DNA of 64,000 nucleotides from Hysterangium stoloniferum (GCA_015178975.1 WHVD01000069.1:248001-312000); one strand, 5' to 3'. Shown: positions 1 to 12,500, counted from the stretch's first letter. Numbers and translations: made by a program. The notes: a model not told the origin generated them from the sequence alone.

Positions 1-508
1 TAGTTCTCCCAAAGAGATTTCTCCATCCGAACTTGGTACTAGTTTTAAATTTGCAGAAGAAAGACATCAGCGACAACGGTCAACAACTGGGACACGCCAT
101 CTCAAGACTGCCTCAACTGGGAAACTCCATCTTGAAACTGCCTCTTCCCTGTTTGACCTAAGCTTTGTCACCACATGTCACAGTGGTGTTTTTCCTGCGG
201 AACATGAGAGCAGGTCAATGTATGGTTGGCTAGTTTTCCGGCCCCTTCATCGATCGAGCACACGTCCCACACCACTCCCGATATTGACGCAACTAAGCAA
301 CATGATCAAGCCTATTGTGCCACGGAAACTTAATAATTTGAATCATTCAGGCGTTTCTTGAAAAGGAAGGTGGCGTGTGCCGCTATCTTTGGACTTGGGC
401 TCCATCTACGCATTCAGTTCTCACCTCGCGGCAGCATAAGCCCTCCCGTGACCCAGCGTCGTGGACCACCACGCCTTATACCGAGGCGGAATTCGAAAAT
501 ACTGTGGC

Positions 509-515
509 ATAAATA
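509..515 (+). promoter_or_regulatory. TATA-like box
   Basis: The sequence ATAAATA lies 98 bases before the ATG of the small gene at 613. The stretch between is pyrimidine-rich (CCTTTACTCCCACTTACTCC), a common layout for highly expressed basidiomycete genes. Seen in sequence; function inferred. Confidence 0.45.
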
Positions 516-612
516 CCAGCTAGGAATCTGCCTTGTGTCTTCAGTGTGAGCCTCAGTACTACCTTTACTCCCACTTACTCCCCCAGCATTTTCAAACCCC
601 TTCCAATCAATC

Positions 613-785
613 ATGCAACACGTTGAAGTTGTTCTTGTCGATAAGAGCACCGCAGAATGTACTCACTGCGGGTACCGCGGAGCCCATGCTGAGGGTAAGT
701 AACTATCGCGCCACTCTGTCCTCACTACTCAATCGTTTTTTTTTCAGACTGCCCATTCAACCCCGTCGGTCCTTTCATTTTATAG
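613..785 (+). CDS. Tiny zinc-knuckle-like protein, two exons, 39 aa
   Basis: Exon 1 is 613-694 and exon 2 is 748-785, split by a 53-bp intron (GTAAGT...TTTTCAG). Splicing joins the frames exactly and gives 39 residues starting MQHVEVVLVDKSTAEC and ending PVGPFIL. The core is C-T-H-C-G-Y-R-G-A-H-A-E-D-C, that is C-x2-C-x5-H-x3-C, close to but not identical with a retroviral-type CCHC knuckle (C-x2-C-x4-H-x4-C). A TATA-like box and pyrimidine-rich leader precede the ATG. I do not recognise the family. The protein could bind zinc or nucleic acid, but that is inference. The main doubt is size: a 39-residue frame can arise by chance, although the splice signals and promoter argue against it. Confidence 0.45.
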
Positions 786-2300
786 TTCATTACTTCAACT
801 TACCTGATTTCCTTGACAGAATCTGAAGCGCTGAGTCTCGTCTTACTGCGAGAGCTGGATGCGAGAATCGTCGTTCGTGAGCAGTCTGCCGTTAGCATTA
901 CCGCATGTGGCTCAGCCTTTTACTAGATTATCTATTCTCCGTTTCGCACCTTTGCTCGCCCCCGGAGTGAAGTATTGCTATCCTACATCCATGCGCAGTC
1001 GTTATGTAAACTTTATGCCAGAGATCGAGTTTTATTATCATGTCGTTGTTGCTATGTCGCTGAGAAATTATATTTGTGTTTCTGACCCCCTCTTCGCGAC
1101 GTGATGAGCCCCGCTCCGAGTCCGCCGTACTCATTGAGGAAACTCGGTACTCTGTAGGACCGTAGTTCCGAATGGCGTGTTCTAATGACAAATAGCAAGT
1201 GCAGCCTGCAGTAACAAAAGCTCACAGATCACACTATATGACTGACGTCATCGCCGAGATAACAGTGATATCGAATCCTCTCACTTTAATCCACGTGCGT
1301 GAAGCTACGACACGGCCTCAGGCTTTAAGTTGTGATGTGTAAAAATAAAACAAGCCGGGATTGATACGCATTTTTCGGGGCCTGTTATATCTGGTATAAA
1401 TCAATGGTTGCTACTACCTAATGCATGACAGAGGGTCGTGTGAGCCGAGATCATCCTTTTTGGGACAAATGGAAGGAGAAGCTGGCAGAATTAGCCAAAG
1501 TCGATCGGTGAGACGCAAGCAGGATCGGGAGATGGAATCAAGTGGGGACATGCATGCATATCTGTGATAAAGTATAACGATATCTTGGCCATGATGGCTC
1601 GAGATTAGGAGAGCTGTGAACGTGGTTATCATGCTAATCTTGGTTTCTCGAGCCCCCCATTGTTCCTTATCCATTGATTGTCATCGATTACGAGCTTATC
1701 CCCAAAGGAAAAAAATGTGATCAGGAGGGGGTACCGATGTGGAATATGTGGGTCATGTGAGCCAAGACCGGAACTAGATGCCGAGTGGGTGGTGCGCAGC
1801 GCGGCACAGCACCGCCAGGATGCCGTAATGCCATAGTACCGGCGGTGTCTGGTGCGAGATGAGATGTCTTGGGAAATCGGGCGAAGCAATATTATTGCCA
1901 TGAATAGATAGATGGTGGTAATCCATTACAATGTATATCTCATCCTCATATACCTAGTAACCCCTTTATCAATATCCGGTCAAGCGTCCCCAGGTGGTTT
2001 CGAGCTCGCAAACCTAAATCTACAACACCCAACGTAGCAACTGTTAATAGTTATTCACTGGTAGTTTCTCGGATAGATTTGAGCTATGTCGGCTCCACCG
2101 TCTCTTATGGTGCTAATGACTATTGATTGAGTATAACAGAGCAGTTCCGGCCATGAGTAAGTACCACAGAAAAGTCAGGGTACGAATAAACAAGTTACAA
2201 TAAATTAAAGTGTCACGCAATCCTATTGTATAGTCCACTTGCATCTTGAACAAAACTACTCATTGTCCGTACATATTACAAATATGCAACTAATAGTTAA
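786..2300. other. Intergenic stretch with no supported gene
   Basis: Several short open frames occur (up to about 90 codons on either strand), but none has a recognisable domain, splice-consistent extension or compositional support. It may include the 3' UTR of the small gene at 613. Confidence 0.5.
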
Positions 2301-2384
2301 TATAATTACCCCCTCTTCTATAGCATATAATTACTCCCTCTTCTATAGCATATAATTACTCCTCTTCTATAGCATATAATAACC
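2301..2384. repeat. Three-copy tandem repeat, 25-bp unit
   Basis: Units 2301-2325, 2326-2350 and 2351-2374 share the pattern TATAATTACTCCCTCTTCTA followed by TAGCA, with a partial fourth copy to 2384. Copies differ at one base and one deletion. It lies downstream of the 3' end of the minus-strand gene at 2692. Confidence 0.9.
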
Positions 2385-2691
2385 ATCCCCACGGTAGGCC
2401 CCGTTCCCGCCAGCGTCCTTGAGATCTAAGCAACAAGAAAAAAACATAACCACGCTAATATACTAGACAAAATGCCCCAAGTAGACCATGCATGGGGTTT
2501 TACAAATCTCCCCCCAGCACTTCCAATAATATCATCTTTCCCCATGGAATGACTTGTCCATAGCCAGCTGCATAAAAGACCCAAAAGTGTAACGTCCGTA
2601 TACTGTACAAAATACGAAAAAGTCCAGTCCATACGTGGCACATCCGCCACAGTGAGAATCCTGTCGATGGCCGATATGATGCGTGAGTTAT

Positions 2692-4932
2692 TTATGAAGA
2701 CTCGCGAGGCAGCGCCGCCGCCTGAGTGCATGCATGCCCAACGATCCGACTCGGACGCTGAGGCTGAGGCGGGACGCATAATTGCGTGGGACTATCGCGT
2801 CGTGGAAAAGTAACTGTCGTCGGCGTCGAAGCCTGCGATCCGGGGGCGTGTGTGTCTTCGTCACGGTAATCATATGGCTGAGCGCCAGTGCCAGTGCCAG
2901 TGCCAGTGCCGTTTCCCAGAGGCACAGACGCAGAAGCAGACCGGAACAATACCCGGCTGGTTCTGCGGCCAGCGCTATGCATGCCCGGGTTAAGATGCCC
3001 CGTGGGTGTGTGCGCTCGAGACGCCGACACCGACGGCGCCCCTCCGTCTCCCTGCAGACTCGGAGGCACACTGCGCAGCGGACTGGGGCTCTTGCTGCGT
3101 TTAGCCTGCGCCTGAACACTGGCCAGGGCAGCGGCGGTGTGGGGCGCCGACGGCGGCGGCGAGTGCGGGTCTGCGAGCTCGTGCTCGCGAAAGAGGGATT
3201 GGAGCGCTAACAGCGTCCCGAATGCGTCGTTTCCGGAACAGTGCCATCGGCAGCCTAAGTCGGCATGCAGCAATGAGCGGAGGGTGCCGCTGAGGGAGAG
3301 GGTGGTCCCGCGCTGGCGGGGTTGGTTGGTGGCGGGGTTCAGCATCTCCCCCCGGAGGCCTTGGGAAAAGAGGTTTTTTTCGAGGGAAGCCGTGTCGATT
3401 GTTAGGATATTGTGTGGGATTTCTGGTGGGCGGCCATGGGTCGACGTGTCAGCGCGTGGTTTGGACATCAAATCAAGTGAAGGGATGATAAATAAAAGGG
3501 GTACACACTGATTTTGAGATGTGAAGTAATGCGATCAACTTCACCTTCGGTGCCGTGCACGACAAGCACGAGTTGATTTGGGGTCGTTTCGGAATCGGGG
3601 CTGGCGAGGCTCGTAATAGTAGCTTGGACGATGTCGGCTAATTTAGCTTTGGGTACTACTTGTGATTCGCCGAACTGTATGTGTTAATGATTATATGTAA
3701 CGTGGTTAATTGCTCGTGAGGGGGAATTGAATCTTATGGGATATAACTAACCGCGTACTTGCATAGTGAGCATTAGTGTGAATTCTATAGAGGTGGGGAG
3801 GGAGAAATGACTAACCTCCCGGGGATAATTTGGAATGAGTTTGTTGCGTACTGTGTCTACGTACTCGGCGACGACGTAATGACCCTTTCTATTGAAAGGT
3901 CAATAATTCAACAATCGTTCTGTACAAATGATCCCCAGGATAAGTTCAGAACGAACCGGTAATTTGTCTCTGGAACAGGCGGCCAAATTCCCATGCTACC
4001 GTCGTCAGGAAAAGGGAACCGAATGTCAGCACCGACGCACACAGGAGGACAAAAAAAGACCCATGGACAAGAACAACAACTCACGCATCCAGATGTCCAC
4101 ACCTCACCGCGGCATACCCCCACTCTAAACAAGTGCTCGGATTCCGCTCGGACCACTCAAAATCCAGAGCCAAGAACGTCTTGTCCCGCTTGTCCCAGAG
4201 CTCGCAGACCCATTTTAGATCGCCTGATTTTATGCGCAGCTTTTGTGCGGCGAGGGAAGTGGCAGCGAGGGTGGTGTAGAGTTTTTTGTAGCTCGCCGAG
4301 TCGGTGATTGTGCGGAGGTGACGGGTGTGTGTTTCGAATGGGGTGATGCAGAGCTGTCGTGGATGAAATAAATTTTCTTGAGTTTTCGGGATTTTTTTTA
4401 AAAAAAAAAAAAAAGTGCGTGCTGCTTACTATGTTGTCTACTATTGTGAGATTCTCACCGAATCTGTGAGATATGATGAAATGACTGTTATATTGGGCAT
4501 GATTCTTGTCATTTACCTCGTTTTTATCATTTTTAGAAATGCACCGATGGACTTGATACGAGTGACAATGTGTGCGCGCCCCGTGTACGCGTCGGTAACG
4601 ACGATGGCTGGCCATCCAAAAGCAAGGAATGCGTCAAAGCTGGCAAAGAGGTGGCCCCATGTCCGATCATACCTATGAAGACAATGTTCAAGTGAGCATG
4701 CAGGTTAGCGGGATGAAGACTCGGAGACCCCGGCCGTTGACGCGTCTTGCCGAGTGAGATATCGTGGCATACCATGGGACATTATGGAGCTGGAAATGAT
4801 TCATGTACGCTGCGTATATCTGAACGGGATACATGTGTGAGTGTAGGGCAAGAATTAGCCTCGGGATGTTGTGCGTACTGATTGAAGATCCAGTTCCCAT
4901 CCCTGGGGGTCCACGCGTTGGAAATCGGACAT
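2692..4932 (-). CDS. Gfd2/YDR514C-like exonuclease-fold protein
   Basis: Spliced from about eight minus-strand exons starting at the ATG at 4930-4932 (MSDFQRVDPQGWELDLQ). The junctions I could close keep frame through HNVPW|YDRTWGHLFASFD, LALDFEWSERNP, PETNYR|KGHYVVAEYVD, FGESQVVPKAKLADIV and HLKI|KIPHNILTIDTASLEK. These are landmarks of the fungal Gfd2/YDR514C C-terminal domain, an RNase-H-fold DEDDh-type family. DFE supplies the first acidic motif, and HCSGNDA matches the last (usually HNAGNDA). The middle motif, usually GHDI-like, reads VVHGTEGEVD. The last exon (2692-about 3432) adds a roughly 190-residue Ser/Pro-rich tail with a GTGTGTGTG run. One internal junction near 4390-4545 is unresolved. 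A nuclease or RNA-binding role in mRNA handling is family inference. Confidence 0.8.
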
Positions 4933-5448
4933 GGCTGAGCTAGTCTACGAGTGGGGGACGTTAACGTTGAGGGCAGAGTTGGTTATATGAACGTGGTATC
5001 GTATGGGCCGTTATATATAACCACTGCTTCACTCTGCGGCCGTCCTCGAACATTTGAATTGCACGGCGTGGATGGCGTCCATGCCGCCGGGGTCTCTACT
5101 GAACTAAGGAACAACCTTACTGTTACACACCTTGTATTACACTATTAATAACATTAGTAATAGCGTATTCCGGACCTTGGATCGAGGTTACTATCACACC
5201 CTATCACATACTCATGTATAGCTTATTTATAGTAAAATCATGATTTATTGCCCAAAATGTCTGTGGGGAATAACCTGTACCAAGGTTGTCGTCTCTTCAT
5301 GCGATTCTGCCTCATCATGAGGACTTTTGAAATGGTCATAGTACCTGCTCATAAAAATAATTCGTGTAGCGGAGATTTGGCCCGCCTGGGCGCTAAGCAA
5401 CGTTACACGACAACAGACACCCGCCGTTCTTCTCCTTGACTTTTAGCA
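4933..5448. promoter_or_regulatory. Divergent intergenic region between the Gfd2-like gene and delta-COP
   Basis: The 516 bp between two divergent start codons hold no convincing reading frame. The region should carry both promoters. It is AT-rich at 5140-5250 and includes TATATATAA near 5011-5019; no specific site can be assigned. Confidence 0.5.
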
Positions 5449-7427
5449 ATGGTACAGATCTCATAACATTGTTAGGTCTTTTATTAAAATGACACGTCTA
5501 GGTTGTCTTGGCCGCTTCAATAGTTACAAAAGCGGGGAAACGTACGTGTCCTTGAAAGCCTCTCCGTCCCTGCTGATAGTCTTCTGCAGCCATTATCTCC
5601 CGGCAATTTCTTGAGATGCCTCGGTCGCGAATAGAATCACTTTTGACATCTTTCCCTAAATTAATCCCAGCCAATACTCAACATACCTCAGTCGAAACCG
5701 TCGATGTTCGCTACGTCTACCAACCTCTGGAGGACCTATACATCCTTCTTATCACCAACAAGGCCTCCAATATTCTCCAGGACATTGAAACCTTGCATCT
5801 CTTTGCCCGCGTGGTTTCTGACCTTTGCCGCTCTGCTGAAGAACGCGAAATCTCCCGACATGCATTTGAGCTCCTTGGCGCCTTCGATGAGATTGTAAGC
5901 TTGGGCTGGAGAGAACAAATCAATCTTATGCAGGTCAAGAATGTCTTGGAGATGGAGAGCCACGAGGAGAAAATTCAGGACATTATCTCGCGGGTACGTC
6001 GGCATTAACACAGTGGTGTGCTGGCCGCATCGCTCACCTGCGGTTTGTCAGAACAAAGAAGCGGAAGCGAAGGAGGAGCTCAAGCGCCGTGCAAAGCAGC
6101 TCGAGATGCAGCGCCGCGAACAACAGAAACGTGCCGGCTCCAGCAATATGTCCTCTTCGTCGTACCTCTCCAGCACCGGGTACTCTGCTGTACCACGCTT
6201 TGAAGCCCCCGCTAGCATTCAGGTATCTCGCAGTGCAAGCCCTGCCCCGTCGACACTCCGCACGCCGGCGTTTAAAGGCACAGGCATGAAATTGGGCAGC
6301 AAGAAGAAGCCAGGAGCCGACCTTGCTGATCTTTTGGGTGGCGAGACTGCAGATGAGCCCTTGATCAGTGCAGTGTCGACGCCGCCGCCTGAACCCGTTG
6401 TGGAGAAAGTTGTCAACTTACCGGCTGTCGTGCAAGAGAGGTGATTGACGCATTATCTCCCTTTACACAGGGTGGCATTCCTTGACAATTCTCATTGTAG
6501 CGTCCACGTCCAGATAAGAGAACAGTTGACGCTCGCTCTCCTGCGTGAGGGTGGACTCAAGTCACTCGAGCTTAAGGGGGACCTCAACCTCAGTATCTCT
6601 GATCCTGGCTTTGCACGCATTCGCCTCGGACTCACACCGCCGACGACATCGGCGAATGATTTGCAGTTCAAGCAGCATCCGAATGTCGGAAAGTTCCTTA
6701 CTACCGAGCGGTCTTTAGCCCTTAAGGATCCCAGCCGGGGATTCCCGGTTGGTCAACCGTTGAGTGTGTTGAAGTGGCGTTATTCGGGTAGAGACGAGAG
6801 TCTCATTCCTTTGTCGAGTGCGTGTGCAAATTTTATTGGAGTATAAGGGGGCATTGCTTGTGCTAATCAAGCTTTTGTAGTAAACATCTGGCCGACGCCA
6901 AGCAACGATGGTACTTGTGAGGTCAACATTGAATATGAGCTAGAGAACGCGAAGCTGGCGCTTCACGATGTTGTCATCTCCATTCCATTGCCGTAAGTGT
7001 TCTGTGGTTGTTTTTCCCCCAATGTTTATGGGATATAAAAAAATATGCAGCTCTGGTTCATATCCTTCAGTCACACCGGGATTTAGCGGCCAATGGTCAT
7101 TGAATGCCGGTGCACACGCTCTTGAATGGTCCATACCTCTGATTGCGGCTGCCCCGAGTGCAGATGGTACTGCAAGCGAGACATCGGGCAGCATGGAGTT
7201 CACTGTTGGTGGCGAAGACGCTGACGCGTTTTTCCCTGTCAAGGTTTCATTCGTCGGATTGGGTAGTTTATTGGGTCTCGAAGTGAGTATTTTGCATGCT
7301 ATGAGTGTGATATATTTTACGAATCCGTCGATGACAGGTCGAGAAAGTGGGGCGTGTGGATAATAAGGAGGACGTGTTGTTCTCGCAAGAGACTACACTA
7401 ACGGCAGAGGACTTCCAAGTTGTTTGA
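5449..7427 (+). CDS. RET2: Coatomer subunit delta (delta-COP)
   Basis: The delta subunit of the COPI coat acts in Golgi-to-ER retrograde vesicle transport. Eight exons close in frame: 5449-5451, 5502-5541, 5590-5993, 6052-6440, 6501-6817, 6881-6992, 7051-7282, 7338-7427. Exon 1 is only the ATG; the product begins MVVLAASIVTKAGKPIISRQ, matching the conserved delta-COP start. An AP-small-chain-like longin domain follows (RYVYQPLEDLYILLI, FDEIVSLG, MESHEEK), then a charged coiled linker (EAKEELKRRAKQLEMQRREQ), a Ser-rich hinge, and the mu-homology domain from VHVQIREQLTLALLREGGL through INIWPTP, NIEYELENAKLALHDVVISI and GSMEFTV, ending AEDFQVV. Total length, about 528 codons, is normal for the family. 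No disruption is seen. Confidence 0.96.
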
Positions 7428-7627
7428 AACCCGCCCTTTCGCCAAAATGATCGCGCTGTGATCGCTTCTAATTGCGTAGATAAAGTAGTTATTTTATTAT
7501 GGATACCAATGCATTAGTTGCCGCACGTGACTTTCTCCTTTCCTCTGGCTGGCCCAGCAAGTCACAAGTCAACTGACACTGGATTGTCATAGATATATAA
7601 GGCTTGCGACGGAGTTCCTTCTCCCTA

Positions 7628-8920
7628 ATGGCTAGGTTCACCTCCTTGCCCATTGAGCTGGTGTCTGGTGTCGTGGAGAAACTTGTGAGGGAGTTCCTCC
7701 TTGAACATTTTGTCTCTCCAGAGCGGCCGTGGAATGCGGTGTTTACGCTGTGCGCTATCTCGAAAGGCATCCGGCGTCTTACGCAGGCGTTATTGACCTC
7801 AGGATTGTCAACAACGGAGTGGGAAAACGGGAGGTGTGTGTGTGTGTGTGTGTGTGGAGGCCGCCGCTGTGTGGTATTTATGCATGCCTGCCGGTCTGAC
7901 ACTAGCGTTTTTGGTACTAGGAGCCCTGTGCATGCCATAGTTTTGGCACGGAACATCGCGGACAAACGGATCGAGGCGACGTGCATTGATGATACGACTG
8001 CCATTCCAATACCCCCGGGTGCTGACGCGGGCCGGGCTGTTCTGCCCGGACACGACCACGCTGAAGCGGAGATGTGGTGGAAGTCATCCCCGCTGTTGGC
8101 GCTGTACAGCGCGATCAGGGAAGTGCGGTTTGTGAGCGACTGGATCCTGCAGAAGGAGAACTATCCGCGGCGGTTGGCTGACATGCCCAGGAACCTTGTG
8201 AATCCGATGGAGACGGTGAAAGCGATGGAGGATACGAGGCTTGTTAGGCCGGCGCTGGTTGAGGGTGCTGTGTTGATTGCCTCTACGTCCTTTGGTGAGT
8301 TGTAAGTTTGCGTACGGGATATGGATTTTGCATGCATAAACACGTTCGCAAATTCATCTCCCCCCCCCCTTCAGTAGGTCAGTTATCGGCCTCGGCTCGA
8401 TTTTTCAATCTCGTGACTGTGGTCCTGGCGGAGAAACCGGAGTGGTTGTATGCTTCCTTTGATAATGTAGGCACGAAATGCTTTATTCGTCCCTGGTGAT
8501 GGACTTTTTTAAAAAACGGCCAATAGATTGACCAGACCCTTCTTGGCGTCGAGGGACTTGAGAGGAGTTGTACAATTGCGATGCGCTGGATTGACATCGA
8601 CCATCCGCAGTTTGTAAAAGCGTCGCATATTCATGTGAGCCTCGCCCAGATAATTAATGACCATGCTCTCACTTACAATTGTATAGGCGAGCCGAATTGT
8701 CCCTGCGCTCGCTGATTTCCTCGAGATTCCGATCATCGTCTCTGACCCGGGGTGTGCGCGATGGCGTACAACTATTGGCGTTTTATTGAACGCGTGGGCA
8801 CCCTTGGATCGCGAAAACTACGAGCTGAAGTTGGAGGCGCAATTGGGCCGCACGGGTTTGCCTGTTGCAGATGGAGGATTTGCAGTACGTATGGACTTGG
8901 TTCCAGCGGCATACGTATAA
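7628..8920 (+). CDS. Hypothetical protein, five exons, weak F-box-like start
   Basis: Exons 7628-7833, 7921-8294, 8378-8466, 8536-8634 and 8687-8920 join in frame and end at TAA 8918-8920. The product begins MARFTSLPIELVSGVVEKLV, resembling an F-box start (LPxEL), followed by PWNAVFTLCAISKGIRRLTQ. The middle carries WWKSSPLLALYSAIREVRFV and the last exon PALADFLEIPIIVSDPGCAR. About 333 residues. I do not recognise a catalytic motif. Clean splice sites and conserved-looking exons argue for a real gene; the F-box reading is tentative. The first intron begins inside a TG dinucleotide run. The gene is convergent with the glucan synthase gene. Confidence 0.75.
7834..7856 (+). repeat. TG microsatellite at a 5' splice site
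   Basis: About eleven TG units start exactly where intron 1 of the 7628 gene must begin, giving several overlapping GTGTGT donors. Only a donor after AACGGGAG keeps frame with exon 2 at 7921. Confidence 0.8.
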
Positions 8921-9564
8921 ACCATGAACACGCTGTGTCGTATATGTCTGTATAGTAGCTGTCGTTATACCCAATGTATTTTATTCCCGCAGCATTTATT
9001 GTAGATATTTTATATATATTTGTATAATTCGTAATCTGTTAATACACTATCTTATGTTGTAGCATTCAGGTAGCAAACATCGAGCAAGCTGATCCCTCGC
9101 CTAGTGCGAGTGGATATGCGCAATAGATATGAATGATTATCTCACTTTCGCAACCGGTTTGCCGTCCGTGGTCATGTAAGCTCAGTCAATTCCATCGACT
9201 CACTGATCATGTTTTCTTCTTCTTTGAAACACTACTAATCTCTAAACTCAACAACCCTGGTCTCTAAAGCTGACCTATGCAGCTATCGCTTGCTACTTGC
9301 ACAAATAAAGAGCCGACATCTTGCGTCAGCCTTTACGAAATCCAATCCAGGGCTTAACGAGACTGAGATAGAGATAAACCGAAACATGTACATCCGATGA
9401 GACAGATATAGTCCATATACTATTAGATGGTACTGTACGTCTAGCGATTCGTGCGAGAATCAGTGTCTTTATAAATGAAAGCATTGAGAAAAGAGCGATA
9501 CGCCATATTATCAAAATCAACGAATGACATATGGCTGCATTTCCCATCAAGGCTAGATAATGCC
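8921..9564. other. Convergent 3' intergenic region
   Basis: This lies between the stop codons of the unknown gene and the glucan synthase gene. It is AT-rich (8980-9060), consistent with two 3' UTRs and polyadenylation signals. An apparent extension of the glucan synthase frame down to 9326 is intron read-through, not coding. Confidence 0.6.
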
Positions 9565-12500
9565 CTAGATGGATGTACAGAAGCTGCACTGGACGCGGAT
9601 GGAGCTGCGGAAGATTGCAGCTAGAAGACAGCCATGTTAGTATCCGATCTGCGCGCAAGCAAAGAGGAGTCGTACGAAGAGCAATCAAAGCGGCAAATAT
9701 GGCCATGACTAGCAAGTACAAGGTCCCGTACTTCAGAATAATCAAGCGTCGTTGACGCTTCTGTTTTCTGGAATACAATGGTGGACGAATCTGCTTCGAC
9801 GGTCGCAACCAGACTAGGATAGGCGAGGTTAGGGGGTAAAAGAGGCGATAGAAACATCGAATAACTTACATAACACTGAAAGAGAAAAGATGTCCATCAA
9901 AAAAGTGTCAGGTAAGATTATATTCTCACTTACTGGTTGCGTGAAGTCGATCGGCATACGGGACAAGTAATGGTGGCGTCAACATAAAGAGAAGGACGTG
10001 GCCCAATAGGAAGTCGGAACTCCAGAGACCCAACTCCACAATCTTGACGATAAACTCACGAGCGGGCTGCGACATAACGTGCGTGCCCAAACCACGTCCG
10101 TGCCATTTACCCGTCCACCAAGCACGGTTAGTCTCGTCGTGTTTGAACTCACGTGACAAGAACACCGAAATCAAAATTTTATACAAGGCGCGTTGGATAA
10201 AGATCACAGCGATGAGTCCAAGGACGGCGTGTGATGCATCCCAAAGCTCCAAGAACCACTATAGAGCAATGATATCAGTTGTCAACCAAATCGTTACCCG
10301 TATGCACTAACCAAGAACTCGAAAAATCCGACCATACCAAACATGGCGAGGACATGGGCGATGGATGCCATTACTGAACCAAATTTGGCACAGCACCCTT
10401 CTAGGATTGGGCTCATGAATAGAGACATTATGAACAATGTTATCAATACAGCGGCGTTCCATACTACCGGTCCCAATGCGATGATACCAATGCGAACAAA
10501 TGCGCTAGGTGGTTGACTCCCATCCGGATTAGGGAAGGATTTAAGGAAGGCATAGGCGATAACACTAGTATAAACCACATTTAGCCGTCATACAACCATC
10601 ATCACAGAAGTGGACGCACAAGATGATCGCCATACAGACAGGCGCGAGCACTTCAGAAATCAAAACTGTTTGCCATCCCGCACGAGGAACATCAGACGAA
10701 AGTTTCTCCGAAGGATGTCCAAGTTTCTTCTTCTTGTATCCCGTAATCATAGTACGCGACAGACGGCAGTACCCGACCCATGAGTTAGCATGCGTCCGCG
10801 AGTTACCACGAGACATCCATCTTAAGAACTCTCGATAGTCGATAACGAAGTCGGCGACTGAGAATTGATGAGGGTTGAACATGAATGGCGCAATGCACAG
10901 GGCCAATACAGATACCCAGAAGTAGATGATGTACGGCAACCAGATAGAAAGTGTGATGTACAACAACAAAATTAGCGTCCGCATACCGAGATAGATACTG
11001 GCTCCAGCGAAACGAGAGTAGAGGGTGCTGAACGAAATACGCGTGGTTGCGAAACCACGGCCAGTCGCAATATATCGAGCTCCACCGAATGTTAAATTAC
11101 TCAAAATCGAGTGGGTATAAATTTGTGTCGAGAACACTTCGAAAATTGGCGAAAGTGACAGGAAATGTTTACCTAGACGAATGAGAGCTCGACCGGTGCC
11201 GCGCTCCGTCAACTCTGGAAAAATCAAGTTCAGAAACAGTTGTGAGTATAAAAGACAACAATCTTACCTTGAAGGAACAGAGGAAGGAATGCAATGGCGA
11301 ACACCAAGAAAATACTGATGATGCAGTGTCGAATCCAGTCGAAGACGGGAGCAAGATTATAACATCCCTTCCGAGAGTCGAGTGTCAAGTCTCCGGATGC
11401 CGTGTACTGACATATTGCCAATTGCTTGTTAAGTGTACCCAAAAACACCACTGTGTAAAACAATCAAATCACGGATAAATTTCAAGCATCAAGAATGACT
11501 CACAAACAATCATGAATACTTGAACAGACAGGATGACCAAGATCTACAAGGCGAACTATTAGCATTAATTAATAAACTGGTAGAGCAAGATATTACATTA
11601 TTGATGTGGAAACCTATAGACAGTACTAATCAACATCCATTGTTAGAACCGAGGTATGGACACTCACCAGGGTGACCGTAATAGAACGTCAAGAACCGGT
11701 CAACAGGCAGCTGCGTGCCCAGATACCAATATTCACGGCTCAACATTTGTTCACCCATACCAGTCCCAATCTTCGTCTGAAAATTGAGAATTGTCCCAAA
11801 TCCAAGATCACGTCCTTTACCGCACTGGTAGTACTCAGAGTGCTTAATACGACCACCACGTCCAAATGCTGTCATACCCGCAAAAATATCTTCATTCAAA
11901 TGCAAGCCCTTCTGGGCTTTCGAAACACCGCCACGAGTGTTCATGAATGTTGCGTTTAAGAAATCAGGATGTCCGTAATGGAGCTTGCCTCCGATGAATG
12001 CGAGAGCACGTGCAGAAAGCGTACCGAATGTTTGTTCTTTTCCGGCAGCAATGTCACCAAGGATACCAATGTTTTCCGAAAAGATATACTCTCGTGCTCC
12101 CAGAATTGCGACAGGCGACCTTTTGAACTCCTTGTGTCCCCACTGCGCGTATGGGCTCTGGTTGGACACATTGTACTCCTCGAATTCGCCAAGGACATTA
12201 CGAATTTTCAGACACTCTTCGAGGTAGTTATCCTGGTTAGCATCGATAAGTTGCAAGTACTCGCCACGGTAGAATACAATTGCGTGGTTCTGATTATCCG
12301 ATTTGCCGTCACCGAGGATAGGATTACCAGGAAGCTCGATCCTAAACTTCGGACGCCTTTTACCAGTTTCCGCGATGAATTCAGAATGACCATCAATCAG
12401 CGCTGAGAATATACGCGGTTCACCGCCCTCTTTGCGTGGAGGCTCTTCGTCAAGGTATGCAATCTGAAGATCGGGATAAGCGCGGAGGAGGAACTCGGCA

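Noticed and set aside
2782-3210. 142-codon plus-strand frame rich in Arg, Ser and Ala
   Set aside because: It is the reverse of the Ser/Pro-rich tail exon of the Gfd2-like gene; low-complexity DNA is open in several frames.
9326-9564. Extension of the glucan synthase frame to 9326
   Set aside because: It arises by reading through the last intron (GTACGACTCC...TACTAAC...TTCTAG). The spliced frame ends at 9565 with a typical short C-terminus.
11969-12406. 145-codon frame antisense to the glucan synthase catalytic exon
   Set aside because: It lies within strongly conserved coding sequence on the other strand and has no independent support.
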